A DNA stretch of 64,000 nucleotides from Moritella sp. PE36 (GCF_000170855.1 NZ_ABCQ01000008.1:62001-126000), one strand, 5' to 3'. Positions 10,629-19,193 are shown, numbered from the stretch's first letter. Numbers and translations: made by a program. The notes: generated from the sequence alone by a model not told the origin.

Positions 10629-10739
10629 TTATTCTGAAGACAGACGGCAGGCGAGCTGATGATCAATGTTATACCAGGCTAACAGTGCTAGCGCTGGCGT
10701 ATGATCTATGGTGAGGTGTATGTTGAGGTGTATGCTCAT
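10629..10739 (-). CDS. tnaC: TnaC-like tryptophanase leader peptide
   Basis: A 36-codon open frame starts at ATG 10739 with AGAGAAG eight bases upstream and ends 84 bases before tnaA. Its C-terminal half reads AWYNIDHQLACRLSSE; WYNID aligns with WFNID of E. coli TnaC, giving W22 and D26 with the same spacing as the stall-critical W12 and D16. In E. coli, free tryptophan makes the ribosome stall at the end of TnaC, blocking Rho and letting tnaA be transcribed. Here the residue matching P24 is serine and the peptide continues three more residues, so the arrest site must differ. Position, start signal and motif agree; function is inferred. Confidence 0.8.
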   Translation of the reverse strand: MSIHLNIHLTIDHTPALALLAWYNIDHQLACRLSSE

Positions 10740-10780
10740 TTATATACTTCTCTTTAATAAAAAGTAACATGTCAGATATT

Positions 10781-10803
10781 TATACCCAAGCTACTTGGGT
10801 ATA
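10781..10803. repeat. Palindrome TATACCCAAG-CTA-CTTGGGTATA
   Basis: Perfect 10-bp arms around CTA, between the CoA-disulfide reductase stop and tnaC. The same TATACCC...GGGTATA boundaries occur in the element at 15501-15548, suggesting a dispersed palindromic repeat. It could also act as a terminator stem for the leftward reductase transcript. Confidence 0.6.
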
Positions 10804-10864
10804 AATAAGTGTATTTTACATAATTGAATAAGTACATGTTTACACCTCAAAAATGTGATTAAAA

Positions 10865-12517
10865 CTAAGCTTTAGCTGCCAGATAAGTGCGATACCCACC
10901 AATAAGATTACGTGCTTTAAAGCCATTATTCACTAATTGACGATAAGCCACGTTGCCACGTAACCCTACCTGACAATAGATAATGATCTCTTTGTCTTTT
11001 GGCAATTCATGCATGCGTTGACGCAGTTCATCAACCGGAATATTGATCGCCTCACCAATGTAACCTAACTTCTCTAGCTCACCAGGATTACGTACATCAA
11101 GCAGGACTTGATTATCGGTTAAGTGGTCAATCTCATCAAAATGGATCGCGGTTGCATCCCCTATCATCAGATTATGTGCAACGAAGGCAGCCTGGTTGAT
11201 CACATCCTTGGCACTACCAAAAGGTGGCGCATAAGTCAGTTCTAAATGTTGAAGTTGCTCGACAGTCATGCCCGCACGTTGGGCAACAGCCATGATATCA
11301 ATACGTTTATCAATACCGTCTTTACCTGCTGCTTGCGCCCCTAAGATCTTGCCCGTTATTGGATCAAATAACATTTTGAATGACACCACCTCAGCACCGG
11401 GATAATAACTCGCGTGACTTGCAGTGTGCACATAGACTTTTTCGAAAGCGATGCCATCACGCTTTAATTGCTTCTCATTTTGTCCCGTAGACGCAATCGC
11501 TAAATCAAAAATCTTACAGATCGCGGTGCCTTGCGTACCTTGGTAGCTTTCGTTACGACCAAACATATTATCAGCCGCCATACGACCTTGACGATTTGCA
11601 GGTCCTGCAAGGGGTATGATGGTTGGTTCGCCAGTGACAAAGTCTTGCTCTTCAATCGCGTCACCAACGGCATAAATAGCGGGATCGCTGGTCTGCATTT
11701 GTGGGTTAGTTTTAATACCACCTAACTGACCAATCGCTAAGCCTGCCTCTTTAGCCAGTTTTATTTCGGGACGCACACCAATAGCCATAATTAAAATGCC
11801 AGTATCGAGCTGTTCACCATTATTCAACGTCAGGGTTAAATTGCGATTTGACTCGTTATACTGCACAGCTTCAAGGCCGACGCCGAGACGCAGATCAATG
11901 CCTTGCTCACGGATCACTTGATGTGCAAAACCTGCCATCTCTTTATCCATTGAGGTCATCACTTGATCAGCAAACTCCACTAAGGTGGTTTTAATACCGA
12001 GTTGATGAAATGCTTCCATCATTTCTAACCCAATAAAACCGCCACCAACCACAGTGGCATGCGCTGGCTTATTCTGCTCAAGAGTGTGGATTATTTTATC
12101 CATATCAGGAATATTACGTAGCGAATGCGTTAACGGATTATCAATACCCGGAATAGACGGAACAATCGGTGCAGAACCCGGACTTAATAACAGAAAATCG
12201 TAACTTTCTGTGTACTGAGTATCGTCCAATAGAGAGTGAACAGTCACTGTTTTAGTCGCGCGATCAATACTCACGACTTCATTCATGATGCGAACATCAA
12301 CATTAAAGCGGGCAAGAAAACTTTCTGGCGTTTGCAGCAACAGTTTGCTTCTATCTTGGATATCACCACCGATGTGATAAGGCAAACCACAGTTAGCAAA
12401 AGAAACAAACGGACCGCGCTCAAACATAATGATTTGTGCATCTTCACTTAAACGACGAGCGCGTGCCGCTGCCGACGCACCACCAGCAACACCACCAATA
12501 ATTACAATCTTTGTCAT
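10865..12517 (-). CDS. CoA-disulfide reductase with C-terminal rhodanese domain
   Basis: 550 residues. N-terminal FAD motif IGGVAGGASAAARARR, redox cysteine C43 in SFANCGLPYHIGG (single-cysteine CoA-disulfide reductase type), NAD(P) motif VVGGGFIGLEMMEAF, second FAD motif YAVGDAIEE, then a rhodanese domain from about 450 with active-site C515 in IIYCQVGLRG. Fusions of this build reduce CoA-disulfide or CoA-persulfide and handle sulfane sulfur. It diverges from a persulfide-sensor-type ArsR regulator and two YeeE/YedE transport halves, with a perfect palindrome between, which fits a sulfide/polysulfide response unit. Start ATG 12517 follows GGAG. Confidence 0.88.
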   Translation of the reverse strand: MTKIVIIGGVAGGASAAARARRLSEDAQIIMFERGPFVSFANCGLPYHIGGDIQDRSKLLLQTPESFLARFNVDVRIMNEVVSIDRATKTVTVHSLLDDTQYTESYDFLLLSPGSAPIVPSIPGIDNPLTHSLRNIPDMDKIIHTLEQNKPAHATVVGGGFIGLEMMEAFHQLGIKTTLVEFADQVMTSMDKEMAGFAHQVIREQGIDLRLGVGLEAVQYNESNRNLTLTLNNGEQLDTGILIMAIGVRPEIKLAKEAGLAIGQLGGIKTNPQMQTSDPAIYAVGDAIEEQDFVTGEPTIIPLAGPANRQGRMAADNMFGRNESYQGTQGTAICKIFDLAIASTGQNEKQLKRDGIAFEKVYVHTASHASYYPGAEVVSFKMLFDPITGKILGAQAAGKDGIDKRIDIMAVAQRAGMTVEQLQHLELTYAPPFGSAKDVINQAAFVAHNLMIGDATAIHFDEIDHLTDNQVLLDVRNPGELEKLGYIGEAINIPVDELRQRMHELPKDKEIIIYCQVGLRGNVAYRQLVNNGFKARNLIGGYRTYLAAKA

Positions 12518-12576
12518 CGCTATTCACTCCACATTTGAGGTTAATTAATTTTAATTTGTGAGGCCACTATAAAACA

Positions 12577-12600
12577 CTATATTAGAAAAGTCTAATATAG
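12577..12600. promoter_or_regulatory. Operator candidate for the ArsR-type regulator
   Basis: CTATATTAGA-AAAG-TCTAATATAG is a perfect 10-bp inverted repeat in the divergent region between the reductase and regulator genes. Further TCTAAT-like half sites follow at about 12605-12660. AT-rich TTAGA/TCTAA palindromes are typical of BigR/YgaV-type operators; binding is inferred. Confidence 0.7.
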
Positions 12601-12694
12601 ATAAATCTAATTTAGTCAAACCTAAATAAGCATTGACTAATTTAAGTTCAGACGTACACTAAGTAAATCAAATTGAATAGCAAGGGACGTAATC

Positions 12695-12988
12695 ATGGAC
12701 ATGATCGACATGAAAGAGCGTGCAACCGAAGTTGCCGACGTATTAAAAACCATGACACACCCAGAACGATTAATGGTGTTGTGCCAACTTGTAGACGGTG
12801 AAGTGAGTGCAAGCCAGTTACAAGAAAACTCGACATTAAGTCAATCTGCATTTTCACAACATTTAGCGGTGCTAAGAAAAAACAACATTGTGAAGGTACG
12901 TAAAGAATCTCAATCTGTTTTTTATTCTTTGGCTGATGAACGTATCGAAGCGTTAATTGCGAGTTTTTATAAAATATTTTGTGAATAA
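12695..12988 (+). CDS. ArsR-family regulator, persulfide-sensing (BigR/SqrR/YgaV) type
   Basis: 97 residues, a compact winged helix (SASQLQENSTLSQSAFSQHL as recognition region). Two cysteines, C30 in LMVLCQLV and C96 in YKIFCE, are placed as in E. coli YgaV, BigR and SqrR, which form a disulfide or polysulfide bridge on exposure to reactive sulfur and release DNA. No metal-site motif of ArsR/SmtB is visible. Start ATG 12695 follows AGGGA. It is followed after 18 bases by the YeeE/YedE pair and likely represses both that operon and the divergent reductase through the 12577-12600 palindrome. Confidence 0.85.
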   Translation: MDMIDMKERATEVADVLKTMTHPERLMVLCQLVDGEVSASQLQENSTLSQSAFSQHLAVLRKNNIVKVRKESQSVFYSLADERIEALIASFYKIFCE

Positions 12989-13006
12989 TTTTGAGTAGAG
13001 GTCAGG

Positions 13007-13429
13007 ATGGAATTTACAATCCCTTGGGCGTCATTATTCGGCGGTATGTTACTTGGTTTATCGGCAATAGTATTGATGTTATTTAGCGGTAAAGTAGCGG
13101 GTATCAGTGGCGTCGTGGGCGGTTTATTAACGCCTAAAAAAAATGAAACCAGTTGGCGTGGTGCTTTTTTAGTGGGCATTATATTAAGTATATTAGTCGT
13201 TGCGCCTTTCGGGTTTTCACTGCCTGATGTGAGCGATAATAATATTTTCGTCGTGATACTTGCAGGTTTATTGGTTGGCTTTGGTACGCGTTTAGGCAAT
13301 GGCTGTACCAGCGGTCATGGCATCGTGGGCATGGGCCGTTTTTCTAAACGTTCTATTTATGCAACCTGTGCTTTTATGGCATCAGCAATGTTGATGGTAC
13401 TTATCCGTCGTCTACTTGGGGTATTGTAA
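13007..13429 (+). CDS. YeeE/YedE family membrane protein, first half (sulfur-compound transport)
   Basis: 140 residues, four or so hydrophobic segments. Carries the family motif GNGCTSGHGIVGMGR with C100, the conserved cysteine that relays sulfur in YeeE-type thiosulfate channels. Paired half-size YeeE/YedE proteins are common beside BigR/SqrR regulators. AGAGGTCAGG precedes the ATG. The stop overlaps the next start (TAATG), so the two halves are translationally coupled and probably assemble together in the inner membrane. Confidence 0.85.
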   Translation: MEFTIPWASLFGGMLLGLSAIVLMLFSGKVAGISGVVGGLLTPKKNETSWRGAFLVGIILSILVVAPFGFSLPDVSDNNIFVVILAGLLVGFGTRLGNGCTSGHGIVGMGRFSKRSIYATCAFMASAMLMVLIRRLLGVL

Positions 13430-13899
13430 TGATTAAAGCTAACCTGTTTCAATCTAAAATAGTTTGTATTGTAGTAGCAGGCATATCCGGCGTGTTGTTT
13501 GGCAGTGGCATGACGATATCTGGCATGGTAGACCCGCATAATGTCATCGCATTTTTAGATATCTTTGGTGATTGGGACCCAAGTCTTGCCTTTGTTATGG
13601 GTGGTGCTTTATTGGTATTTTCACCGTTTTATCATCTCGTGATTAAGAAACGAAAAACAGCCATCAATGGTAAGGCTTTTTCTTACCCGAGCAATAACAA
13701 GGTGGATGGTACATTACTATCAGGTGCTGTTATTTTCGGTGCGGGTTGGGGATTAGCGGGCATGTGCCCAGGTCCTGCAATAACCAATATCGCCAGTGGT
13801 AGTGGCACTGTTTTAGCCTTTGTGATTAGCATGACGATCGGCATGGTAGCCGCGAATAAATATATCGCAGGTCGATGTGCTTTACCACTCACCGATTAG
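13429..13899 (+). CDS. YeeE/YedE family membrane protein, second half (DUF6691 type)
   Basis: 156 residues, hydrophobic, with SGMTISGMVDPHNVIAFLDI near residues 26-45 and the second-half signature GWGLAGMCPGPAI containing C113. Overlaps the preceding gene by one base. Together the two supply the two conserved cysteine motifs of a full-length YeeE-like permease. Substrate is probably thiosulfate or another sulfane-sulfur carrier, inferred from the family and from the neighbouring reductase/rhodanese and regulator. Confidence 0.83.
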   Translation: MIKANLFQSKIVCIVVAGISGVLFGSGMTISGMVDPHNVIAFLDIFGDWDPSLAFVMGGALLVFSPFYHLVIKKRKTAINGKAFSYPSNNKVDGTLLSGAVIFGAGWGLAGMCPGPAITNIASGSGTVLAFVISMTIGMVAANKYIAGRCALPLTD

Positions 13900-14030
13900 C
13901 TAAATATAGGCAGAGAAGAGCAGCTCAAATATAGCAAAATAATACAGACAAATTGGCTTAACGTTAGCACCTCATCACTCTCTTATTAAACAACAAATGA
14001 AAGGGCTAACGTGAGTAGATTGTTATCGCA

Positions 14031-15383
14031 TTATGCGTTGGCTAGCTGCGTTGCCAGCATTATTTGTTTTGCCATCAACTGATTCAGATCCAACCCCACG
14101 ATTTCGCCATCAAGCACCCGCCATTTACCTGCAACCATGACTTTATCGGCTTTGGTTGCGCCGCAAAGTAATAACGCAGCAACAGGTGTGCCGGCACCAG
14201 CAAAACGGATCTCATCGAGTTTAAACAAGGCAACATCAGCCTGTTTACCCACGGCGATCTCGCCAATGTCGTCACGTCCTAAGCAACCTGCCGAGCCTTT
14301 AGTTGCCCACTCGAAGGCTTTTTGGTGGGTAATATCACTGGCACCATAACGTAATCGTTGTAATAACAACGCCTGACGTACTTCGCCGATCATGTTAGAA
14401 CCATCATTAGACGCCGAGCCATCAACGCCTAGGCCGACAGGGCTACCCGCCGCTTGTAATGCTAATGTGGGACATTGCCCTGATGCCAATATCATATTAG
14501 ACGATGGACAATGGCAAATACCCACGCCAGCATCCCCTAATCGGCTAATTTCTTCGTCATTAAAATGGATACCATGTGCTAACCAGGTTCGGTCATTTAG
14601 CCAGCCCACCCGTTCGAGATAATCGACCGGTCTAACCCCAAACATTTTAATACAAAAGTCAGTTTCGTCGTGGGTTTCAGCTAAATGCGTATGCAATCTA
14701 ACATTGTTTTCGCGGGCTAATTCTCCCGTTGCTGTCATCAACTCTTCACTCACCGAAAATGGTGAACAAGGTGCCAATGCAATACGGGTCATCGCGCCAT
14801 CTTCGTATTGATGATATTCCTTAATCAAGCGCAGGCTATCATCTAAAATCTCAGTATCAGTTTGGATAGTGGTGCGCGGTGGTAAGCCACCTTGGTCTTC
14901 CCCTAAGCTCATTGAACCACGTGTTAAATGCACACGCATACCCAGTAATTTGGCTTGCTCAATTTGGATATCAATCGCGTGTTCTAATCCATCGGGAAAT
15001 AAATAATGGTGATCACTGGCGGTCGTACAACCAGACAATAATAATTCACTCAGGGCAATTTTTGTCGAAGTGGCTATCATTTCAGGCGTTAACTTCGCCC
15101 ATACCGGATACAAACTTTGTAACCAAGGGAATAATTCTTTATTTAAGGCCGCAGGAAAAGCGCGTGTTAAGGTTTGGTAAAAATGATGGTGACTGTTGAT
15201 TAAACCGGGGATCAGTACATGTTGACTGGCATCAACAATTTCATCGACCGGATTAACAGGCTCTGCACCTGCACGGACTAATTCAACAATGATGTCGTCT
15301 TGAATAACGATACCGCCAGCGTAGGCAGGATCTAAACAGTCGAGTGGATTCTTGATCCACAGACGCAATGATTTAACTTGCAT
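14031..15383 (-). CDS. 8-oxoguanine deaminase (amidohydrolase family)
   Basis: 450 residues. Metal-dependent amidohydrolase with H65/H67 in NSHHHFYQTLTRAFPAAL, later RLHTHLAETHDE, LAHGIHFNDEE and GLGVDGSASNDGSNM, which match the 8-oxoguanine deaminase group (related to hydroxyatrazine and cytosine deaminases). It converts 8-oxoguanine to urate plus ammonia. The next gene upstream on the same strand encodes a xanthine/uracil-type permease, now frameshifted, consistent with a purine scavenging pair. Start ATG 15383. Confidence 0.88.
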   Translation of the reverse strand: MQVKSLRLWIKNPLDCLDPAYAGGIVIQDDIIVELVRAGAEPVNPVDEIVDASQHVLIPGLINSHHHFYQTLTRAFPAALNKELFPWLQSLYPVWAKLTPEMIATSTKIALSELLLSGCTTASDHHYLFPDGLEHAIDIQIEQAKLLGMRVHLTRGSMSLGEDQGGLPPRTTIQTDTEILDDSLRLIKEYHQYEDGAMTRIALAPCSPFSVSEELMTATGELARENNVRLHTHLAETHDETDFCIKMFGVRPVDYLERVGWLNDRTWLAHGIHFNDEEISRLGDAGVGICHCPSSNMILASGQCPTLALQAAGSPVGLGVDGSASNDGSNMIGEVRQALLLQRLRYGASDITHQKAFEWATKGSAGCLGRDDIGEIAVGKQADVALFKLDEIRFAGAGTPVAALLLCGATKADKVMVAGKWRVLDGEIVGLDLNQLMAKQIMLATQLANA

Positions 15384-15500
15384 ATAAACTCCTAATTGTC
15401 AGGATTTAAAAAATAATAAAGGCTAAAAAGCCTTAATTCATCAAACCCGGATGTAGGAGCCAAAAGTGCACAAACCGGAAAGGTACACAATCAGTTAATT

Positions 15501-15548
15501 TATACCCAAGTTACGTCAAGATGCTATATCAGAGACGAACAGGGTATA
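15501..15548. repeat. TATACCC-bounded repeat element
   Basis: TATACCCAAG at 15501 and GGGTATA ending at 15548 are inverted ends of a 48-bp element. The ends match those of the 10781-10803 palindrome. It lies in the spacer between the deaminase gene and the permease, after a small AAGGCT/AGCCTT stem at 15419-15434. Confidence 0.5.
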
Positions 15549-15648
15549 AGATCACGGCTAGTTACCCTAGCCTCCAATCAATCAGGTCACGTGCTAAACG
15601 CTACCTGATAATGCATAATAACAACAAAAAATAGTGATAAAGTCAATG

Positions 15649-17045
15649 TTAACTAGCAGCAGTTTCTTGCTCTGCAGACTTAGATCCAGTCTCTGAGGTC
15701 ACATCATCTTCTACTGCTTTTGTTTTACGCGGCAGGATCAAGCTCATCAAAATTGCAGACAATCCGGCAACCGTCACTGAAGAACTAAAGATGCTCTAAG
15801 CAATGGCGAGAATGAGTTAGTCACTTCTGGAACAGCCACAACACCCAGTCCAAGACCAAAAGATACCGCCATGATTAATAGATCTCGGCGATCGAGATCG
15901 GCAGTGGCTAAAATACGGATCCCTGCAGATGCGACAGTACCAAACATAACGAGTGTTGCCCCACCTAATACCGGTTTAGGCAATGTTTGCAACACGGCAC
16001 CAATAACCGGAAACAGACCAAGCAAAACAAACAGTCCGCCAATATAAAAGGCGATATAGCGACTTGCGACGCCCGTTAATTGAATAACACCGTTATTTTG
16101 ACTAAAGGTCGACATTGGAAAACTACCAAAAATAGACGCTAAGCAAGAATTGACACCATCACCTAATACACCACCTCTGATACGTTCGATATACACAGGA
16201 CCACGAGTTGGCTCATTAGATACCATAGAGTTCGCCGTTAAGTCACCGGTTGTTTCTATCGCGGTAACAATAGAAATAATAGCCACAGGAATAAACGCAG
16301 CCAGCTCAAAATCGAAGCCATATTTGAAAGGGGTTGGAATCGAAATAACCGCAACATCAGCAATCTCATTATTCACCATGCCCATGAAATAAGCGGTAAT
16401 ATAACCAACAACCATACCGATCATAATACCGGAAAGACGCAGTACTTGATTACTTGAGCGGTTAATTAAGATAATAGTAGCCAAGGTTACGCCGCCAACA
16501 ATCAGATATTTTGCATCACCCATATTTTCATTGCCAAAGCCACCAGCAATATCTGTCATGCCAACTTTAATCAGTGATAAACCAATGGTAGTAATAACAA
16601 TACCTGTTACAACAGGCGTAATGATATGTTGTAATTTATGAATAAAACGGCTTAATACGATTTCAACAAACGAGGCGACAAAGCAAACACCAAAAATCAT
16701 CGCTAGAATATCTTCTGGACTACCACCACGGTTTTTAACCAGAAAACCGGCAGCGAGTACCGCACTTAAAAATGCAAAACTGGTCCCTTGTACGCACAGC
16801 AAGCCCGAACCAATAGGCCCAAGACGCTTCGCTTGTAAAAAAGTACCTACCCCAGACACAAATAAGGCCATTGAAATAAGATAAGGTAGTTCACTACCCA
16901 GCCCTAATACACCACCAATAATTAACGCTGGTGTCGTAATGCCCACAAAGCTGGCTAAAATATGCTGAAACGCAGCAAATAACGCCTTTAGTGGTTCGGG
17001 ACGATCGTGTAATCCATATAACAAATCATTTTTATTATTTTTCAT
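15649..17045 (-). pseudogene. NCS2 xanthine/uracil-type permease with C-terminal frameshift
   Basis: The first frame (ATG 17045, GAGGTAGGT upstream) encodes 423 residues ending at TGA 15774-15776 and contains the NCS2 signatures ETTGDLTANS and SQNNGVIQLTGVASRY, closest to xanthine permeases. After PLLRA the protein breaks off. In another frame the sequence continues as SIFSSSVTVAGLSAILMSL, then ILPRKTK and a polar tail to TAA 15649-15651, exactly the missing last membrane helix and tail. One base appears to be missing near 15794-15798. The restored protein would be about 468 residues, the usual family length. Either a real lesion or a sequencing error; as written, the last helix is lost. Confidence 0.85.
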
Positions 17046-17520
17046 GTTAATACCTACCTCAATTTAATGTGACAATAGCCTTTAAATCAAAAACTTAATT
17101 AAAAGTCATCCTATCCATGTGTAAATCTGTTACCGCAATAACGTTATATTAAGTACCATAACGGCTAAATACTGTACACAAGATCGCAACCAAGTTGCAA
17201 CAATGCTGAAACACAGCGAACATAAGAATGACGAAAAAAAGGTAGGGTTAACATTTGTAAAAATGAACAAAAACAAATAAAAACAATTAAATCAACATGA
17301 TAAGCGCAACACTTCGTCACCTCTCATTTTAGATAAAAAGTAAAATAAATGTTAATTAAAATGATAATCGCGTGATTATCTTCAATAAATACAGATATGG
17401 AACAATTGACGATTAGTTTTCAATACAATCCAAGATTAGTATCAGTACAATTAATTGAGTACTGGTAAATCAAAGAAACAAATTCAGGCAAGAAATCTGA
17501 CATAGTAGTCAAATTAAACG
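17046..17520. other. Intergenic region, no gene recognised
   Basis: 475 AT-rich bases between the permease start and a hybrid small gene. Should carry the permease promoter. No convincing open frame, hairpin or known RNA was seen. Confidence 0.45.
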
Positions 17521-17616
17521 CTAGGTCCGTTCATCTTTAGGTGTTTGTAGATGATAGGCAACATTCAGGTTTTGAGAATTCGCTCTTAGGCTTCTAGATA
17601 CGATAGCAAGCTTCAT
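17521..17616 (-). pseudogene. 31-codon hybrid: FMN-reductase N-terminus joined to an Lrp-gene tail
   Basis: ATG 17616 follows the EamA gene stop by one base (TAATATG), with GGAG six bases upstream. The peptide starts MKLAIVSRSLRANSQNLNVA, which resembles the first strand and phosphate loop of NAD(P)H-dependent FMN reductases (usual S-G-S-L-R), then switches to QTPKDERT and stop. ETPKDERT is the exact end of the Lrp-type protein at 19194-19637, and the DNA 17521-17546 matches 19194-19219 in 24 of 26 bases. So two unrelated genes were joined by deletion or recombination. It may still be translated but is unlikely to work as an enzyme. Confidence 0.65.
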
Positions 17617-17617
17617 A

Positions 17618-18523
17618 TTAACTCCGTTTTACAGTTTGAAATTGTGCTAAGTGATGAGTTTGTGTGGATGCCCGAGGCGCAGCCAGCACGATTGAAAACA
17701 AAATGGCTGAAGCGCCTATAAGTTGAGGCCAAGTCAGCGTTTGATCTAGGATGAGATAACCAAGGAAACAGGCCGAAACACTGCTTAAAAAGCCGATAAA
17801 AGAGACCGACACGGGTGGTAGCTTTTCGATACCACGAAACCAGAGAAAGTAACCTAAAATACTACCAATAAGGCTCAAATACCCATAACCAAAGTAGTTG
17901 GTTACCGTCAGTTGGGTTGGAACACCTTCTACCCAAAGTGAAACAGGTAACAGAATTATACCGCCAAATAACAACTGCCAACCGGTGAATCCAAGTATTG
18001 TCATCCCCGTTGGACGTCCCCATTTTTTTGTCAATACGACACCTAAGCCCATGCTTAGAGTACCAAGAATAGCAATCAACACACCTTCGATATTTAGTTC
18101 CGCGGAGCTATTAAGCACCAGCAGGCTCACTCCAAATATACCGAATCCACAGGCGAGCATTTGCTGTGAAGAAAAACGGGTTCCCAGTAAGTACCAACTT
18201 AAGATCATGATAATCACTGGCTGACTAGACATGACCATCGACGCCATGCCACCCGGTAGGTAGGTTGCCGCAAAAAACAAGCAATAGAAAAATAAACCTA
18301 TGTTCAAAAAACCGAGCGTTGCCAAACGCAACCACCACATCCCGGCTGGCTTACTATGGCTAATTAACACCAGTAATATCCCAGCGGGAAGCGCACGGAT
18401 GGTTGAAGCAATAAGCGGACTTTCTGGTGGCAGCGCTTCGGTTGTCACTATATAGGTACTACCCCAAACGATGGGCGCAATTGCGGTTAACGCTATGGTC
18501 TTAATTTGCTGAATCCTGTTCAT
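17618..18523 (-). CDS. EamA/DMT-family permease
   Basis: 301 residues, ten predicted membrane helices in two repeats of the drug/metabolite transporter fold: APIVWGSTYIVTTEALPPES at the start and GWQLLFGGIILLPVSLWVEG in the second half. Such proteins export amino acids, metabolites or toxic compounds. I chose ATG 18523 because GAGGG lies six bases upstream; a GTG four codons earlier is less likely. It diverges from a MarR regulator with two strong palindromes between, so export is probably induced by a ligand of that MarR protein. Confidence 0.85.
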   Translation of the reverse strand: MNRIQQIKTIALTAIAPIVWGSTYIVTTEALPPESPLIASTIRALPAGILLVLISHSKPAGMWWLRLATLGFLNIGLFFYCLFFAATYLPGGMASMVMSSQPVIIMILSWYLLGTRFSSQQMLACGFGIFGVSLLVLNSSAELNIEGVLIAILGTLSMGLGVVLTKKWGRPTGMTILGFTGWQLLFGGIILLPVSLWVEGVPTQLTVTNYFGYGYLSLIGSILGYFLWFRGIEKLPPVSVSFIGFLSSVSACFLGYLILDQTLTWPQLIGASAILFSIVLAAPRASTQTHHLAQFQTVKRS

Positions 18524-18559
18524 AACTACCCTCACTAATTAATCATAAATCTTCCATAA

Positions 18560-18583
18560 AAGTATCTTTTACAAAAGATACTT
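18560..18583. promoter_or_regulatory. MarR operator candidate, site 1
   Basis: AAGTATCTTTT-AC-AAAAGATACTT, perfect 11-bp arms, 37 bases upstream of the EamA start. Same 24-bp design as site 2. Confidence 0.8.
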
Positions 18584-18615
18584 TCCATAAAGTAATAGAT
18601 ATATATTCTTAAATC

Positions 18616-18639
18616 AAGTATCTTTTTGAAAAGATATTT
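18616..18639. promoter_or_regulatory. MarR operator candidate, site 2
   Basis: AAGTATCTTTT-TG-AAAAGATATTT, one mismatch between the arms, ending 14 bases before the MarR start codon. Centre-to-centre distance to site 1 is 56 bp. Position suggests autorepression as well as control of the EamA gene. Confidence 0.8.
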
Positions 18640-18653
18640 ATTTGAGAGATAAA

Positions 18654-19136
18654 ATGCCGTCAGACAAAGTCGATAAGATCCTTGAGCAATGGTTGGCTGT
18701 TAGACCCGACCTGGATTGCTCTGCAATGGGGGTAATCGGGCGATTACGTCAAACCAGTGATACATGGAAGAAAAAGTTAGATCCTGTTTTTAAAGAACAT
18801 GGATTAAGCGGAATTGAATTTGATATTTTAGCCACCATACGTCGCTGCGATACTCCTGTAACCCCTACTGAGTTGTATCACACTCTAATGCTGTCCTCAG
18901 GCGCGGTCAGTATGCGTATTGAACACTTGGTGAAAAGTGGTTTTATCCAACGTATTGCCAGTGAACAAGACCGACGTAGTTGTAAAGTAACTCTGACTAA
19001 AAAGGGAGTAGAGTTAGTAGACACAGCATTGAATGCACATGTTGCCAACATGGATAACATGCTCAGCGTACTTAGCAACCAAGAACAAGCGCAGCTAGCA
19101 AACTTGTTAAGGAAGATACAGTTAGCAGACCAATAA
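18654..19136 (+). CDS. MarR-family transcriptional regulator
   Basis: 160 residues. Typical MarR core: dimerisation helices flanking a winged helix with GIEFDILATIRRCDTPVTPT, recognition helix LSSGAVSMRIEHLVKSGFIQ and wing RIASEQDRRSCKVTLTKKG (the DxRS/RxxxVxLT hallmark). ATG 18654 has GAGAGAT just upstream; a TTG at 18642 is the alternative. Divergent from the EamA permease with twin palindromic operators, so it most likely represses that exporter and itself. Confidence 0.9.
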   Translation: MPSDKVDKILEQWLAVRPDLDCSAMGVIGRLRQTSDTWKKKLDPVFKEHGLSGIEFDILATIRRCDTPVTPTELYHTLMLSSGAVSMRIEHLVKSGFIQRIASEQDRRSCKVTLTKKGVELVDTALNAHVANMDNMLSVLSNQEQAQLANLLRKIQLADQ

Positions 19137-19193
19137 CAGATTAGCCTTCTGCATAATAAGCCGTTATGACGATTCCAAAAAGCAATTTAAATG

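Noticed and set aside
13961-14012. ACGTTAGC / GCTAACGT inverted repeat between the YeeE/YedE pair and the deaminase gene as a terminator
   Set aside because: The 36-base loop and lack of a U-tract make it unconvincing.
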